From Porphyromonas vaginalis (GTDB taxonomy: Bacteria > Bacteroidota > Bacteroidia > Bacteroidales > Porphyromonadaceae), in assembly GCF_958301595.1 (NCBI RefSeq), contig NZ_CATQJU010000001.1, positions 1,736,001-1,800,000 on the forward strand: a DNA stretch of 64,000 bases, written 5' to 3'. Under the pieces are notes generated by a model. The model made no database searches, was not told the origin of the DNA, and was given only the letters and a program-made list of their open reading frames with translations. Positions 28,373 through 36,816 of this stretch are shown piece after piece; position 1 is the stretch's first letter; every line of letters starts with the position of its first letter. The translations under genes and the position numbers were made by a program.

Positions 28373-28482
28373 AATATGACGACATATCGAGTGAAATATG
28401 ACGACATATCGAGTGAAATATGACGTCTCATTTGACGGAATATGACGTCTCATTTGGCAGAATATGACGTCTCATTTTTCAG
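28373..28482. repeat. Five 22-bp direct repeats (iteron-like), AATATGACG core
   Basis: AATATGACG starts at 28373, 28395, 28417, 28439 and 28461, each exactly 22 bp apart. The first two units continue ACATATCGAGTGA, the last three TCTCATTT. Each unit has a small dyad (ATATG-acga-CATAT or ATGA...TCAT). The array is immediately upstream of the clbS-like promoter. It could be an activator array or replication iterons, but no rep gene is present. Confidence 0.93.
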
Positions 28483-29144
28483 TCTTTCCAAAACGACCTT
28501 TCTAGACCTGCTCTGCCCACTAGCTTTATCCGACTACCGCTATACAGGAAAGATTTTACCCCGAGCAACCACCATAGCACTCTGTTGTTGCACGCCCTTT
28601 GTAATACCCCTTTCTCTTTTCTTTCCTATTCTCCTTACTACGTTACTACAACTAAGGATAATACAGTGAAAGAGAAAGGATTACAGAAGACATTCATCTT
28701 ACGACAGATGCTACTACAATCTTTCTACGCTTCTACAGCTTAATAGAGGACAAGTGGTGTAGACAGATGGTGTAGTAGGATAAACCCCGACGAAGTGTTA
28801 CACTTTTCTCTTTCACTGTCAATCACTTATCCTAGTGTAGAAAGGTAGTAAGATAAAAAGGGGAAAACTCCAAAAAGAGAAAATAGAACATACAATGAGA
28901 CTGCAAACAAAGAATACGAAGAACACGTGAACAATGAATACGAACAATCCAAATCCAAAGACGAAACTGTAGATTGACCGAAATTGAAAAATCGGGCAGT
29001 ATTGCTGTTCGATAAAAGGTTCAGCGGAAGAAGAGGCTTTTGCTCAAAAGGGGGCTTAGACGATAACGCAAAAGAGAGAAATTTCAACAACGGAACCATC
29101 GGGTCTTCTAAGAGACTAGAGCTGTAAATCGTACAGATGTGAGC
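28483..29144. other. Gene-free structured stretch of the mobilizable element
   Basis: No convincing gene; open frames here lack family character and overlap inverted repeats. It contains nested inverted repeats: CTTACTAC/GTAGTAAG (28634-28641, 28845-28852), AGGATA/TATCCT (28655-28660, 28828-28833), ACAGTGAAAGAGAAA/TTTCTCTTTCACTGT (28663-28677, 28805-28819) and CTACTACA/TGTAGTAG (28711-28718, 28771-28778). Together they form a dyad about 220 bp long. Confidence 0.6.
28634..28852. repeat. Nested inverted repeats (large dyad)
   Basis: Four pairs of perfect arms (8, 6, 15 and 8 bp) are arranged concentrically around about 28745. Such a dyad could be an origin, a regulatory RNA or a cruciform. 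It sits midway between the 22-bp array and the candidate oriT. Confidence 0.8.
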
Positions 29145-29211
29145 CTTTGTTTCAAGAGTTATGGCACTCCCTTGGAGTTGCAAGTTTGCAGGGGCAAACT
29201 TAGAAACAAAG
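29145..29211. other. Candidate origin of transfer (oriT)
   Basis: An inner hairpin AAGTTTGC-aggg-GCAAACTT (29182-29201) lies within an outer perfect inverted repeat CTTTGTTTC (29145-29153)/GAAACAAAG (29203-29211). It is about 190 bp upstream of the relaxase gene on the same strand, where MobV-type elements usually keep oriT. No nick-site consensus was verified. Confidence 0.5.
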
Positions 29212-29400
29212 ACCCAGTGCATCCAGAGAATGCAAGCACTTCAAAGGCAGGCTGCGGGACAGGGCGGAGCGGGCATTTGGAGAAATGCCATAGCTCATTA
29301 GGGCATTTTCTTCACGCTCCACTTCGTTACCGCTAAAAAAGCCCTCCTGAGCCAAGGGGAAGCAGCCCCTTTGGATACCCCCTAAAACTATATTCAACTT

Positions 29401-30657
29401 ATGGGCTACGCAGTATTACACATAGACAAGGCTCGGGGCAACGACTCGGCAATGAGTGCCCACATCGAGCGAACATTCGTGCCGAACAATGTCGATGCCT
29501 CTCGCACGCACCTCAATCGAGACTTGGTGCAATTCCCCGCAAATGTCACCAACCGTACAGAAGCTATTGCACATCGCATAGCAACGGCTGGTATCTACCG
29601 AAAGGTTGCGGACAATCAAGTTAAAGCACTTCGTTTCATCCTATCTGGATCACACGAAGATATGCTCCAACTAGAAAGCGATGGACGCTTAGAGGAGTGG
29701 TGCCATAGTACGATGCAGTGGCTTTATACCACCTTTGGTAAGGCAAACGTGGTGGCAGCCACACTTCATGCCGATGAAGAAACCCCGCACATACATGCGA
29801 CAGTTGTCCCAATTGTCACGGGAGAAAGGAGAAAAGCCAAACAGGAAGCTGAGAATGGCAAGCGAAAGTACAAGACAAAGAAAAACAAGATACGGCTCTG
29901 TGCTGATGATCTGCTTACACCCAAGAAGCTCGAGGAGTATCAAACCTCCTACGCAGAGCAAATGCGACCATTTGGGCTGAGTAGAGGGGTACAAGGATCT
30001 GAAGCCAAGCATCGTACTAATATGGAGTATTACAAAGAGCTTCTCAAAGAGACGAAGCAGAAACAACTTGAGGAGGAAGAACTAATTCAAAAGGTCAGAG
30101 AGTTGGAAAAGCAGGCGGGCAAGCTCCGAGTAAAGGGTACGCTCTACTCTTTATTTGGCAACTCCGAACTTGACAAGGCGGAACAGCGCATCGAAGAGTT
30201 GGAGCAAGAAGTCGAACGGCAACAACATCTTTCGGAAAAGGAGAAAGCCGAAATCCGCAAGGAGGTCATACTTCTTCAGGACACCATTAGAGATAAGGAC
30301 AAGACTATATCTGAACAACAGCGAGAAATCAAGGTGTACGAGGAGGAACGGAGTTTTATCAAACGCTTCTTCCACAGCTTCTACCTCTTACTCAATATCC
30401 GTCTGATGCTCCGCAAAATGGGTTTTGATGATGATACGGTGGTCAAGATGCACAAAGATCAAGAGATAGTCCGTGGTACGGCTGCGGCATATTCAGGAAT
30501 GTACAAACGAAACTTCACGGAGGAAAATGCGGAGCTACGCATTACAACCAACGAGAAGCGTCAGCCTATTCTTACCATCAATGGACTATCTGTTCCAGAT
30601 TGGTGCGAACAGAAGTGGAAAGAGCTTCTCAATCGTAATCGCTCGCAACGACTGTAG
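29401..30657 (+). CDS. MobV-family relaxase (mobilization protein)
   Basis: 418 residues. The N-terminal relaxase domain (about 1-210) starts MGYAVLHIDKARGNDSAMSAHIER and carries the metal-binding histidine motif HADEETPHIHATVVPI near 122, followed by LTPKKLEEYQTSYAEQMRPFGLSRG. Residues about 215-320 form a long coiled coil rich in Glu, Lys and Gln. Such enzymes nick oriT and lead the strand into a recipient using another element's transfer apparatus. No accessory mobilization gene is next to it. An inverted-repeat terminator follows. Confidence 0.93.
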   Translation: MGYAVLHIDKARGNDSAMSAHIERTFVPNNVDASRTHLNRDLVQFPANVTNRTEAIAHRIATAGIYRKVADNQVKALRFILSGSHEDMLQLESDGRLEEWCHSTMQWLYTTFGKANVVAATLHADEETPHIHATVVPIVTGERRKAKQEAENGKRKYKTKKNKIRLCADDLLTPKKLEEYQTSYAEQMRPFGLSRGVQGSEAKHRTNMEYYKELLKETKQKQLEEEELIQKVRELEKQAGKLRVKGTLYSLFGNSELDKAEQRIEELEQEVERQQHLSEKEKAEIRKEVILLQDTIRDKDKTISEQQREIKVYEEERSFIKRFFHSFYLLLNIRLMLRKMGFDDDTVVKMHKDQEIVRGTAAAYSGMYKRNFTEENAELRITTNEKRQPILTINGLSVPDWCEQKWKELLNRNRSQRL

Positions 30658-30729
30658 AGATAAGACATCTCCTTCCCCTTTCATTGTAATGTTTGAGTCC
30701 CGACTAAACTTTTAAGAAGAAAATCACGC

Positions 30730-30790
30730 AAGAACGCTCACTTTCTCCCACGAATCACTATCTTTGCAAGTGATAATAGTGAGCGTTCTT
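30730..30790. terminator. Inverted repeat after the relaxase gene
   Basis: AAGAACGCTCACT (30730-30742) and AGTGAGCGTTCTT (30778-30790) form a 13-bp perfect stem. The 35-nt loop has a second stem ATCACT/AGTGAT. The plus strand has only a short T run after it, so it may be a terminator or an end structure of the element. Confidence 0.6.
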
Positions 30791-30839
30791 TGGCTATCCA
30801 AAACGATGTATTTCAAAGCACTCCGCTCATTTCTAAATC

Positions 30840-30870
30840 GTTACCTATCCGCATCGCTCCAAACGGTAAC
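30840..30870. promoter_or_regulatory. GTTACC/GGTAAC pair near the right end of the element
   Basis: Same hexamers as the cluster at 25088-25245, here as an inverted pair 36 bp from the candidate right attachment site. Possible recombinase binding sites. Confidence 0.35.
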
Positions 30871-30905
30871 CTCTTACTTCTCAGTTAGATAGTCCAAAAC
30901 CAAAA

Positions 30906-30954
30906 AATTAGGGAGGAACTCTTCGGTTCCAACGTAGGAAAACTATCGTTCCCC
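30906..30954. other. Candidate right attachment site and GGAAC array remnant
   Basis: AATTAGGGAG at 30906-30915 matches 24974-24983. It runs straight into GGAACTCTTCGGTTCC, a unit of the same GGAAC palindrome family as the array left of the element. This suggests that the element cut an existing array in two. Confidence 0.45.
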
Positions 30955-31089
30955 TAGAGGACGGTGTGGCTGGTCGGACAGCGATAGATCTCCAGAGGTG
31001 ACAGCTCGTTCTTTCCCCACCAATCCTTACTCGGGAGGTTTGCAGAGTTGTGGATGGGGGAGTGGGGTAGAGCTTTGGGGGCTATTTTG

Positions 31090-31097
31090 TATCTTTG
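31090..31097 (+). promoter_or_regulatory. Promoter of the psd-pssA genes (-7 box)
   Basis: TATCTTTG fits TAnnTTTG exactly. The predicted start near 31104 gives a leader of about 36 nt. Confidence 0.65.
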
Positions 31098-31139
31098 CCT
31101 ATCATAATTACTGCCGATTCCTATTCTACTTAATCCATA

Positions 31140-31814
31140 ATGAAAAAGGTACGACTACATCGCGAGGGGGTGGGACTTCTCGTCTCTTTCTTCCTCATAC
31201 TGACGTTGGCTTGCTGGGCAACCTTTGTCTTTGTGCCCTTTAAGGGGGTATTTATCTTGACCCTACTGGTGTCGCTCGTGGTGATGGGGCTGGCGCTAAA
31301 CTTCTTTCGCTTCCCTCGGCGTAGCAACAGCGAGGTGGCCAATAGACGTCTCATCGTAGCACCAGCCGATGGCAAGGTGGTGGTCATGGAGGAGGTTGAG
31401 GAGCCTGAGCTGCTGGGATGCCGCTGTCTCAAGCTCTCGATCTTTATGTCGCTCTACAATGTGCATGCTAACTGGGTCGCCTGCAATGGCACGATCACCC
31501 ATGTGGAGCATCAGAGCGGTGCTTACTACAAGGCTTTTCTCCCTAAGAGTAGCGTGCTCAATGAGCGGTCGGCGGTAATAATCCGTACCGATGGTGGTCA
31601 TGAAGTGCTAGAGCGTCAGATCGCTGGTGCTGTGGCACGTCGTATCGTCACTTACCCGAAGGTGGGCGACGAGGTGACGGTCGAGGACTTCCTTGGCTTC
31701 ATCAAGTTTGGCTCACGCATCGACCTTTACCTGCCATTGGGTACGGAGATAGCGATCAAGATAGGCGACGAAGTGGTGGGCGGTGAGACAACGCTGGGCT
31801 ATCTGCCCCAGTAG
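31140..31814 (+). CDS. psd: Phosphatidylserine decarboxylase
   Basis: Converts phosphatidylserine to phosphatidylethanolamine at the inner membrane. 224 residues, the short form. Two N-terminal membrane segments (VGLLVSFFLILTLACWATFVFV and VFILTLLVSLVVMGLAL), then the catalytic domain with APADGKVV, SIFMSLYNVHANW and GFIKFGSRIDLYLP. The GS pair in FGSR is the self-cleavage site that yields the pyruvoyl group. pssA, the preceding pathway step, lies 39 bp downstream. Confidence 0.95.
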   Translation: MKKVRLHREGVGLLVSFFLILTLACWATFVFVPFKGVFILTLLVSLVVMGLALNFFRFPRRSNSEVANRRLIVAPADGKVVVMEEVEEPELLGCRCLKLSIFMSLYNVHANWVACNGTITHVEHQSGAYYKAFLPKSSVLNERSAVIIRTDGGHEVLERQIAGAVARRIVTYPKVGDEVTVEDFLGFIKFGSRIDLYLPLGTEIAIKIGDEVVGGETTLGYLPQ

Positions 31815-31853
31815 GCACGCTTCTTGCTGTATGATGATCAAAACAACGCTGTG

Positions 31854-32621
31854 ATGAAGATAAGACAATTTATCCCCAATCTCCTAACGCTGTGCAATAT
31901 CCTCTCGGGGGCGGCAGCTATCATCTCAATCCTATACTATAAGGAGTACCAGATGGGTGCTATCTGGATTGCTGTGGGTGCTTTCTTTGACCTGCTCGAT
32001 GGTATGGTGGCGCGTCTCCTGCGTGCGACCTCATCGATAGGTGCTGACCTGGACTCGCTCTCAGATGTGGTGACCTTTGGCTTAGCACCGGCACTATTAG
32101 CTCTTTGCACGATGGAGGGGAGACTCTTGGCGAGTGGCTATGCAGCGTCTACGGCTCTGATGATGTCGCTACCTTTTCTCCTGATCTTACCTTTTGCAGC
32201 CTACCGCTTGGCACTCTTTAATAATGATACGGGGTCGAGCAACTACTTCCGTGGGCTACCAGTGCCCGCCTCTGCGCTCTTGTGGATCGGCATCTCGCTC
32301 TCCACTTGCGCCTGTGCGGTGGATACCCTTTCGCTAGTGACTAGCTACGGATTGCTCCTTCTCTCCTGTATCCTGATGGTGAGCCGTATGCCGATGCTCT
32401 CGCTGAAGCACCTAAGCGCACAGATGAAAGCGCCTCACGGTACGATCATCCTCATCGCATGGGGCGTGATCCTAGTTCCTGCGGGCTGTCTCTATATGTG
32501 GCTAGGCTCCGTGGCGAGTACGCTACGCCTAGTGATGTTGCTCTATATCATCGTCTCGCTGGTCATCGGTCGGCAGATCAAGAGCAATTCGGACGCTATC
32601 GATGCCGCGGCTCAACAGTAA
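31854..32621 (+). CDS. pssA: CDP-diacylglycerol-serine O-phosphatidyltransferase
   Basis: Makes phosphatidylserine from CDP-diacylglycerol and serine, supplying Psd. 255 residues from the ATG at 31854 (MKIRQFIPNLLTLCNILSG); an in-frame ATG at 31824 would add ten polar residues not expected in the family. The CDP-alcohol phosphotransferase signature is complete: DLLDGMVARLLRATSSIGADLDSLSD. Several membrane segments follow. It forms a lipid operon with psd and is followed 23 bp later by a small membrane protein. Confidence 0.95.
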   Translation: MKIRQFIPNLLTLCNILSGAAAIISILYYKEYQMGAIWIAVGAFFDLLDGMVARLLRATSSIGADLDSLSDVVTFGLAPALLALCTMEGRLLASGYAASTALMMSLPFLLILPFAAYRLALFNNDTGSSNYFRGLPVPASALLWIGISLSTCACAVDTLSLVTSYGLLLLSCILMVSRMPMLSLKHLSAQMKAPHGTIILIAWGVILVPAGCLYMWLGSVASTLRLVMLLYIIVSLVIGRQIKSNSDAIDAAAQQ

Positions 32622-32644
32622 CACCTTAATCTACCCCGACACAC

Positions 32645-32926
32645 ATGGAATTCATATTTGGTCTGATCCTCGTCTTAGGACTTGCATACCTGCTCATTAG
32701 ACACTTTGCGCCTCGCATCTTGTACTGGATGGTGAGACGCTATATACAGCAGGCTGATCCACACACTAAGTCACGAAAAGCACCACGCAAAGGGTGGCAC
32801 TCGGCCGCCTCACAGCAAAGCCCAGAAGACGCGCAGTCACAGCAGGGCAAGCTCGATATGAAGGATATAGCGAAGAAGAAGTTTGAGAAGGACCAAGGGG
32901 AGTACGTCGACTTTGAGGAGGAGTAA
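32645..32926 (+). CDS. Small DUF4834-like membrane protein
   Basis: 93 residues. One N-terminal membrane segment (FIFGLILVLGLAYLLI) and a charged cytoplasmic tail with low-complexity KAPRKGWHSAASQQSPEDAQSQQ, ending MKDIAKKKFEKDQGEYVDFEEE, the conserved ending I associate with DUF4834. Function unknown. Probably co-transcribed with pssA. The family name is from memory of likeness. Confidence 0.75.
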   Translation: MEFIFGLILVLGLAYLLIRHFAPRILYWMVRRYIQQADPHTKSRKAPRKGWHSAASQQSPEDAQSQQGKLDMKDIAKKKFEKDQGEYVDFEEE

Positions 32927-32931
32927 GAGGA

Positions 32932-32993
32932 GACTGTTGACTTTTGCAACAGTCTCAAGAGGGCGCGCAAACAAAAAGAGACTGCCATGGTAA
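32932..32993. terminator. Hairpins after the lipid operon
   Basis: GAGACTGTTG-acttttG-CAACAGTCTC forms a 10-bp stem right after the DUF4834-like stop, and a second GAGACTG/CAGTCTC pair follows (about 32971-32995). No long T run on the plus strand. The arms equal the ends of the inverted-repeat element at 33048. Confidence 0.55.
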
Positions 32994-33047
32994 GGTGACA
33001 GTCTCGTCAATGGATTGCTTTAGTAGCGGACTAAATGTCTTAGTAGG

Positions 33048-33223
33048 GAGACTGTTGCATAAAGGCGAATCGCTGTGTTGCTTTCGGGGATTCGGCTTCG
33101 GTCACATACGGATGTATGCTCCCTTCAGACCTCACCCTCAGTGCCTTGCGCTTCATTCTTTCTGCAAAGTCTAGACAATCTTGCAGTCAAGATTGTGAGC
33201 CTGTTGACTTTTGCAACAGTCTC
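33048..33223. mobile_element. MITE-like element with 12-bp perfect terminal inverted repeats
   Basis: 176 bp bounded by GAGACTGTTGCA (33048-33059) and TGCAACAGTCTC (33212-33223). The inside has no gene. The right end overlaps the TGA stop of dnaB by two bases. Related arms occur at 32932 and, decayed, at 2380-2401. No clear target duplication. Confidence 0.6.
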
Positions 33224-34814
33224 AGAAGGGGAAGTCTCTCTCCTCGTCGTCTGTGGCCATCGGGTTGAAGTCTGAGGCTCCTGCGCTAAACGACTGATCG
33301 AATGGGTGGGGTGTACTGCCCATAGAAGAGCTGCTAGGCGCCGATGTCGCAGCAGAGCGAGCTTTACCGCCATTGATCTGAGAGGTGTAGTGCATGTTCG
33401 CCTCCTCAAGTGGATAGAACTTAGCAAACTCGCCACGGAAGCCGATACGCACATCGCCGATCGGTCCGTTACGGTGCTTGGCAATGATGAAGTAACCGAT
33501 ACCCTTTGTATCTCCATAGTCATCCTGCATAATGCCATAGACCTCGGGTCTGTGTAGGAAGCAAACCATATCGGCGTCCTGCTCGATAGCTCCTGACTCA
33601 CGCAGGTCGGAGAGCTGAGGCACCTTGCTATTCGTGCCACTATCGTTCTTGCGCAGCTCGACAGCTCGGTTGAGCTGTGAGAGGGCGATGATGGGGATGT
33701 CTAGCTCCTTGGCAAGCATCTTGAGCGAGCGGGAGATGGTGCTGACCTCTTGCTCGCGGTTGCCAAAGTTCATACCACTAGCGTTCATGAGCTGGAGGTA
33801 GTCGATGATGATGATCTTGATGTCGTGCTCTCGCACGAGACGGCGCACCTTAGTCCGTAGCTCGAAGACGGAGAGACTGGGCGTATCGTCAATGTAGAGG
33901 GGCGTATTCTCCAAGACGCTGATACGCTCGTCAAGCTGTGTCCACTCAAAGTTCTCGAGCTGACCGCTCTTGAGCTTTTCGCCCGGGAGCTCACAGACGT
34001 TACTGATAAGACGCTTGACCAGCTGTACGCTACTCATCTCAAGGTTAAAGAGGGCAACGGGAATCTTATTGTCTACCGCTATGTACTTAGCCATCGATAG
34101 GACGAAGGCTGTCTTACCAATAGCGGGTCGCGCTGCGATGATGATGAGGTCTGACTTCTGCCACCCTGCAGTCATCGCATCGATACCGTCAAAGCCTGAG
34201 GAGATACCACTGATACCCTCTGCACTATTAGCCGCAGCCCTGATGTCGTCGATAGCAATCTTGAGAACGGAGTCAATAGGCTGTACATCCTTGCGAAGAT
34301 GCTTTTGCGAGAGCGCAAAGAGAGCACCCTCAGCAGTCTCCATCTGATCCTCTATGTCGATGGTATCTTCGTACGCAGAGGTGAGTACCTCCGTAGAGAA
34401 CTTGATTAGATTGCGACTCAGTGCTTTCTGCGCCACAATCATGGCGTGGTACTCTAGGTTGCCCGCACTGATGACACGGTTGCTTAGGTCGACGAGAAAA
34501 GGCATCCCCCCGACCTGATCCAGCTTGCCATCACGCTGTAGTCTCTGACTGACCGTGTGCAGGTCTATGGGCTGCTCCTCCAGACTGAGGTCGCGCATGA
34601 CCTCGAAGATAGTCTGATGCGCATTGACGTAGAAGCTCTCGGGCTCCAGGATCGTGCTGATCTCGGAGAAAGCCTCTTTCTCCAGTAGTATGGCGCCTAG
34701 TACAGCCTCCTCAATGTCTGTCGCTTGAGGTGGTACACGTCCCTCGGTCGTGCGATCGAGCGAGGCTTGTGGCTTGCGGAGCTGCTTCTGCTGTGTAGGC
34801 TTTAGGGATGGCAT
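33222..34814 (-). CDS. dnaB: Replicative DNA helicase DnaB
   Basis: Hexameric helicase that unwinds DNA ahead of the replisome. 530 residues. The N-terminal domain (about 25-130) starts PPQATDIEEAVLGAILLEKEAF. The RecA-like domain has Walker A AARPAIGKTAFVLSMA near 230, Walker B IIIIDYLQLM, and ELDIPIIALSQLNRAVE and LRESGAIEQDADMV, all typical. The C-terminal tail (about 485-530) is low complexity, rich in Ser, Ala and Gly. It converges with the lipid operon; the stop codon touches an inverted-repeat element. Confidence 0.97.
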   Translation of the reverse strand: MPSLKPTQQKQLRKPQASLDRTTEGRVPPQATDIEEAVLGAILLEKEAFSEISTILEPESFYVNAHQTIFEVMRDLSLEEQPIDLHTVSQRLQRDGKLDQVGGMPFLVDLSNRVISAGNLEYHAMIVAQKALSRNLIKFSTEVLTSAYEDTIDIEDQMETAEGALFALSQKHLRKDVQPIDSVLKIAIDDIRAAANSAEGISGISSGFDGIDAMTAGWQKSDLIIIAARPAIGKTAFVLSMAKYIAVDNKIPVALFNLEMSSVQLVKRLISNVCELPGEKLKSGQLENFEWTQLDERISVLENTPLYIDDTPSLSVFELRTKVRRLVREHDIKIIIIDYLQLMNASGMNFGNREQEVSTISRSLKMLAKELDIPIIALSQLNRAVELRKNDSGTNSKVPQLSDLRESGAIEQDADMVCFLHRPEVYGIMQDDYGDTKGIGYFIIAKHRNGPIGDVRIGFRGEFAKFYPLEEANMHYTSQINGGKARSAATSAPSSSSMGSTPHPFDQSFSAGASDFNPMATDDEERDFPF

Positions 34815-34918
34815 GGGTTAGTTCGTTTGGTTAGGTGAATTGTTACGTATGGGGGACAGCTAGGGAGCCTAGACGCGAGCCTAGGCTGTAGAAGGTCAAA
34901 GGAGCTGTAGCGGTGGCT

Positions 34919-36706
34919 TTAGTCGAGCTTGAGGACAGCGAGGAAGGCTTTCTGCGGGATCTCTACGTTGCCGATCTGCTTCATGCGCTTCTTACCCTCT
35001 TTTTGCTTCTCTAGTAGCTTACGCTTACGGCTGATATCACCGCCGTAGCACTTGGCTGTCACATCTTTGCGCACCGCCTTGACCGTCTCACGGGCAATGA
35101 TCTTAGCACCGATGGCGGCTTGGATAGCTATGTCAAACTGCTGGCGCGGGATGAGCTCCTTGAGCTTCTCGCACATGCGGCGACCGAAGGGGACGCTATT
35201 GTCAAAGTGCGTCAGCGTCGAGAGCGCATCGACGGGCTCACCATTGAGGAGGATGTCTAGCTTGACCAACTTAGAGGGACGGAAGTCACTCAGATGATAG
35301 TCAAAGGAAGCGTAGCCACGTGAGATGCTCTTGAGCTTGTCATAGAAGTCGATGACGATCTCCCCGAGAGGCAGATCGAAGTAGATCTCGACACGATTGC
35401 CACTGATGTACTCCTGCTTGATGAGGATGCCACGCTTGTCGAGGCAGAGCGTCATGATAGGACCGATATAGGCGGTGTCAGTGATGATCGTAGCGCGTAT
35501 GTACGGCTCCTCGATATGATCGATCTGCATCAGGTCGGGCAGGCCAGACGGGTTGTGTACCTCGGTCACGCCACCCTTCTTGTCGTAAACGAGGTAGGAG
35601 ACGTTGGGGACGGTCGTGATGACGTTCATATTGAACTCACGGTCGAGACGCTCCTGAATGATCTCCATGTGGAGCAAACCAAGGAATCCACAGCGGAAGC
35701 CAAAGCCTAGTGCTGCCGAGCTCTCAGGCGTAAAGGTAAGCGAAGCATCGTTGAGCTGTAGCTTCTCGAGCGAAGCGCGCAGGTCCTCAAAGTCTTCAGT
35801 GTCGATGGGGTAGACACCGGCGAAGACCATCGGCTTGACCTCCTCAAAGCCTGCGATAGCCTCTGAGGCGGGTCGCTGTATGTGGGTGATCGTATCACCT
35901 ACCTTGACCTCTTTGCTGGTCTTGATACCAGAGATGATGTAGCCCACGTCGCCCGTGTTGACCCGATCTCTCGGCACCATGTCGAGCTTGAGTACGCCTA
36001 CCTCATCGGCGTCGTACTCCATGCCCGTATTGATGAACTTGACCTTGTCGCCCTTGGCTATGGAGCCGTTGACAATCTTATAGTAGGCGATGATGCCACG
36101 GAAGGGGTTGAAGACGGAGTCAAAGATAAGCGCTTGTAGCGGAGCTTCTGGATCGCCCACAGGGGCTGGCACACGCTCTACGATGGCATCGAGGATCTCG
36201 TTGACACCCTGTCCCGTCTTACCACTGGCAAAGAGCACTTCGTCTGGATCTACTCCCAGCAAGCTGACGATCTGGTCCTGCACCTCTTCGGGAGAAGCAC
36301 CGGGCAGGTCGATCTTGTTGACCACTGGTATGATCGTCAGGTCATGATCGATCGCCATGTAGAGGTTGCTGATGGTCTGCGCCTGTATTCCCTGCGAAGC
36401 GTCTACGATGAGTAGCGCACCCTCACATGCAGCTATGGAGCGAGACACCTCGTAGCTGAAGTCCACGTGTCCCGGCGTGTCGATCAGGTTGAGCGTGTAC
36501 TCTACGTCATCCTTAGTATAGGACATCTGTATAGCGTGGCTCTTGATCGTGATGCCACGCTCACGCTCTAGATCCATATTGTCTAGGACTTGATCCTGCA
36601 GATCTTTCTTTTGGACGGTACCTGTGTACTCCAGGAGGCGATCGGCGAGGGTACTCTTGCCGTGATCAATGTGGGCTATGATACAAAAGTTACGTATGTG
36701 CTGCAT
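34919..36706 (-). CDS. lepA: Elongation factor 4 (LepA), ribosome-associated GTPase
   Basis: 595 residues, standard length. G1 [16 protein letters not shown]2/G3 [12 protein letters not shown] and [16 protein letters not shown]4 NKIDLPGA. The C-terminal LepA-specific region has [11 protein letters not shown] and [27 protein letters not shown]. It back-translocates or helps assemble ribosomes. 104 bp upstream of dnaB and downstream of yebC on the same strand. Confidence 0.98.
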   Translation of the reverse strand: MQHIRNFCIIAHIDHGKSTLADRLLEYTGTVQKKDLQDQVLDNMDLERERGITIKSHAIQMSYTKDDVEYTLNLIDTPGHVDFSYEVSRSIAACEGALLIVDASQGIQAQTISNLYMAIDHDLTIIPVVNKIDLPGASPEEVQDQIVSLLGVDPDEVLFASGKTGQGVNEILDAIVERVPAPVGDPEAPLQALIFDSVFNPFRGIIAYYKIVNGSIAKGDKVKFINTGMEYDADEVGVLKLDMVPRDRVNTGDVGYIISGIKTSKEVKVGDTITHIQRPASEAIAGFEEVKPMVFAGVYPIDTEDFEDLRASLEKLQLNDASLTFTPESSAALGFGFRCGFLGLLHMEIIQERLDREFNMNVITTVPNVSYLVYDKKGGVTEVHNPSGLPDLMQIDHIEEPYIRATIITDTAYIGPIMTLCLDKRGILIKQEYISGNRVEIYFDLPLGEIVIDFYDKLKSISRGYASFDYHLSDFRPSKLVKLDILLNGEPVDALSTLTHFDNSVPFGRRMCEKLKELIPRQQFDIAIQAAIGAKIIARETVKAVRKDVTAKCYGGDISRKRKLLEKQKEGKKRMKQIGNVEIPQKAFLAVLKLD

Positions 36707-36816
36707 GTGCTAAAGGGGTTCGTGCGCTAAGTAAAGGGCAACAGTGCTACAGTCTATCTGCTGTAAGTAAGGAAATAAAAGGCGATGCGACGCTACGGGG
36801 AGGGTCGAGGAGTCGA

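Larger units (their letters stand above)
24974..30915 (+). mobile_element. Integrated mobilizable element (tyrosine recombinases, ClbS-like cargo, MobV relaxase)
   Basis: Gene content (two tandem tyrosine recombinases at one end, a MobV-type relaxase at the other, a single cargo gene between) and lower GC with different codon use mark a mobile element of the integrative mobilizable type. The limits are inferred from a 10-bp direct repeat AATTAGGGAG at 24974-24983 and 30906-30915, both lying within broken pieces of a GGAAC array. No type IV secretion genes are present, so transfer would need a helper. About 5.9 kb. Confidence 0.7.

Noticed and set aside
28827-29222. 131-residue open frame on the minus strand in the mobilizable element
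   Set aside because: Rich in Leu, Ser and Phe without family character; it overlaps the nested inverted repeats and the candidate oriT.
29689-30066. 125-residue open frame antisense to the relaxase
   Set aside because: Shadow of the relaxase catalytic domain, without independent support.
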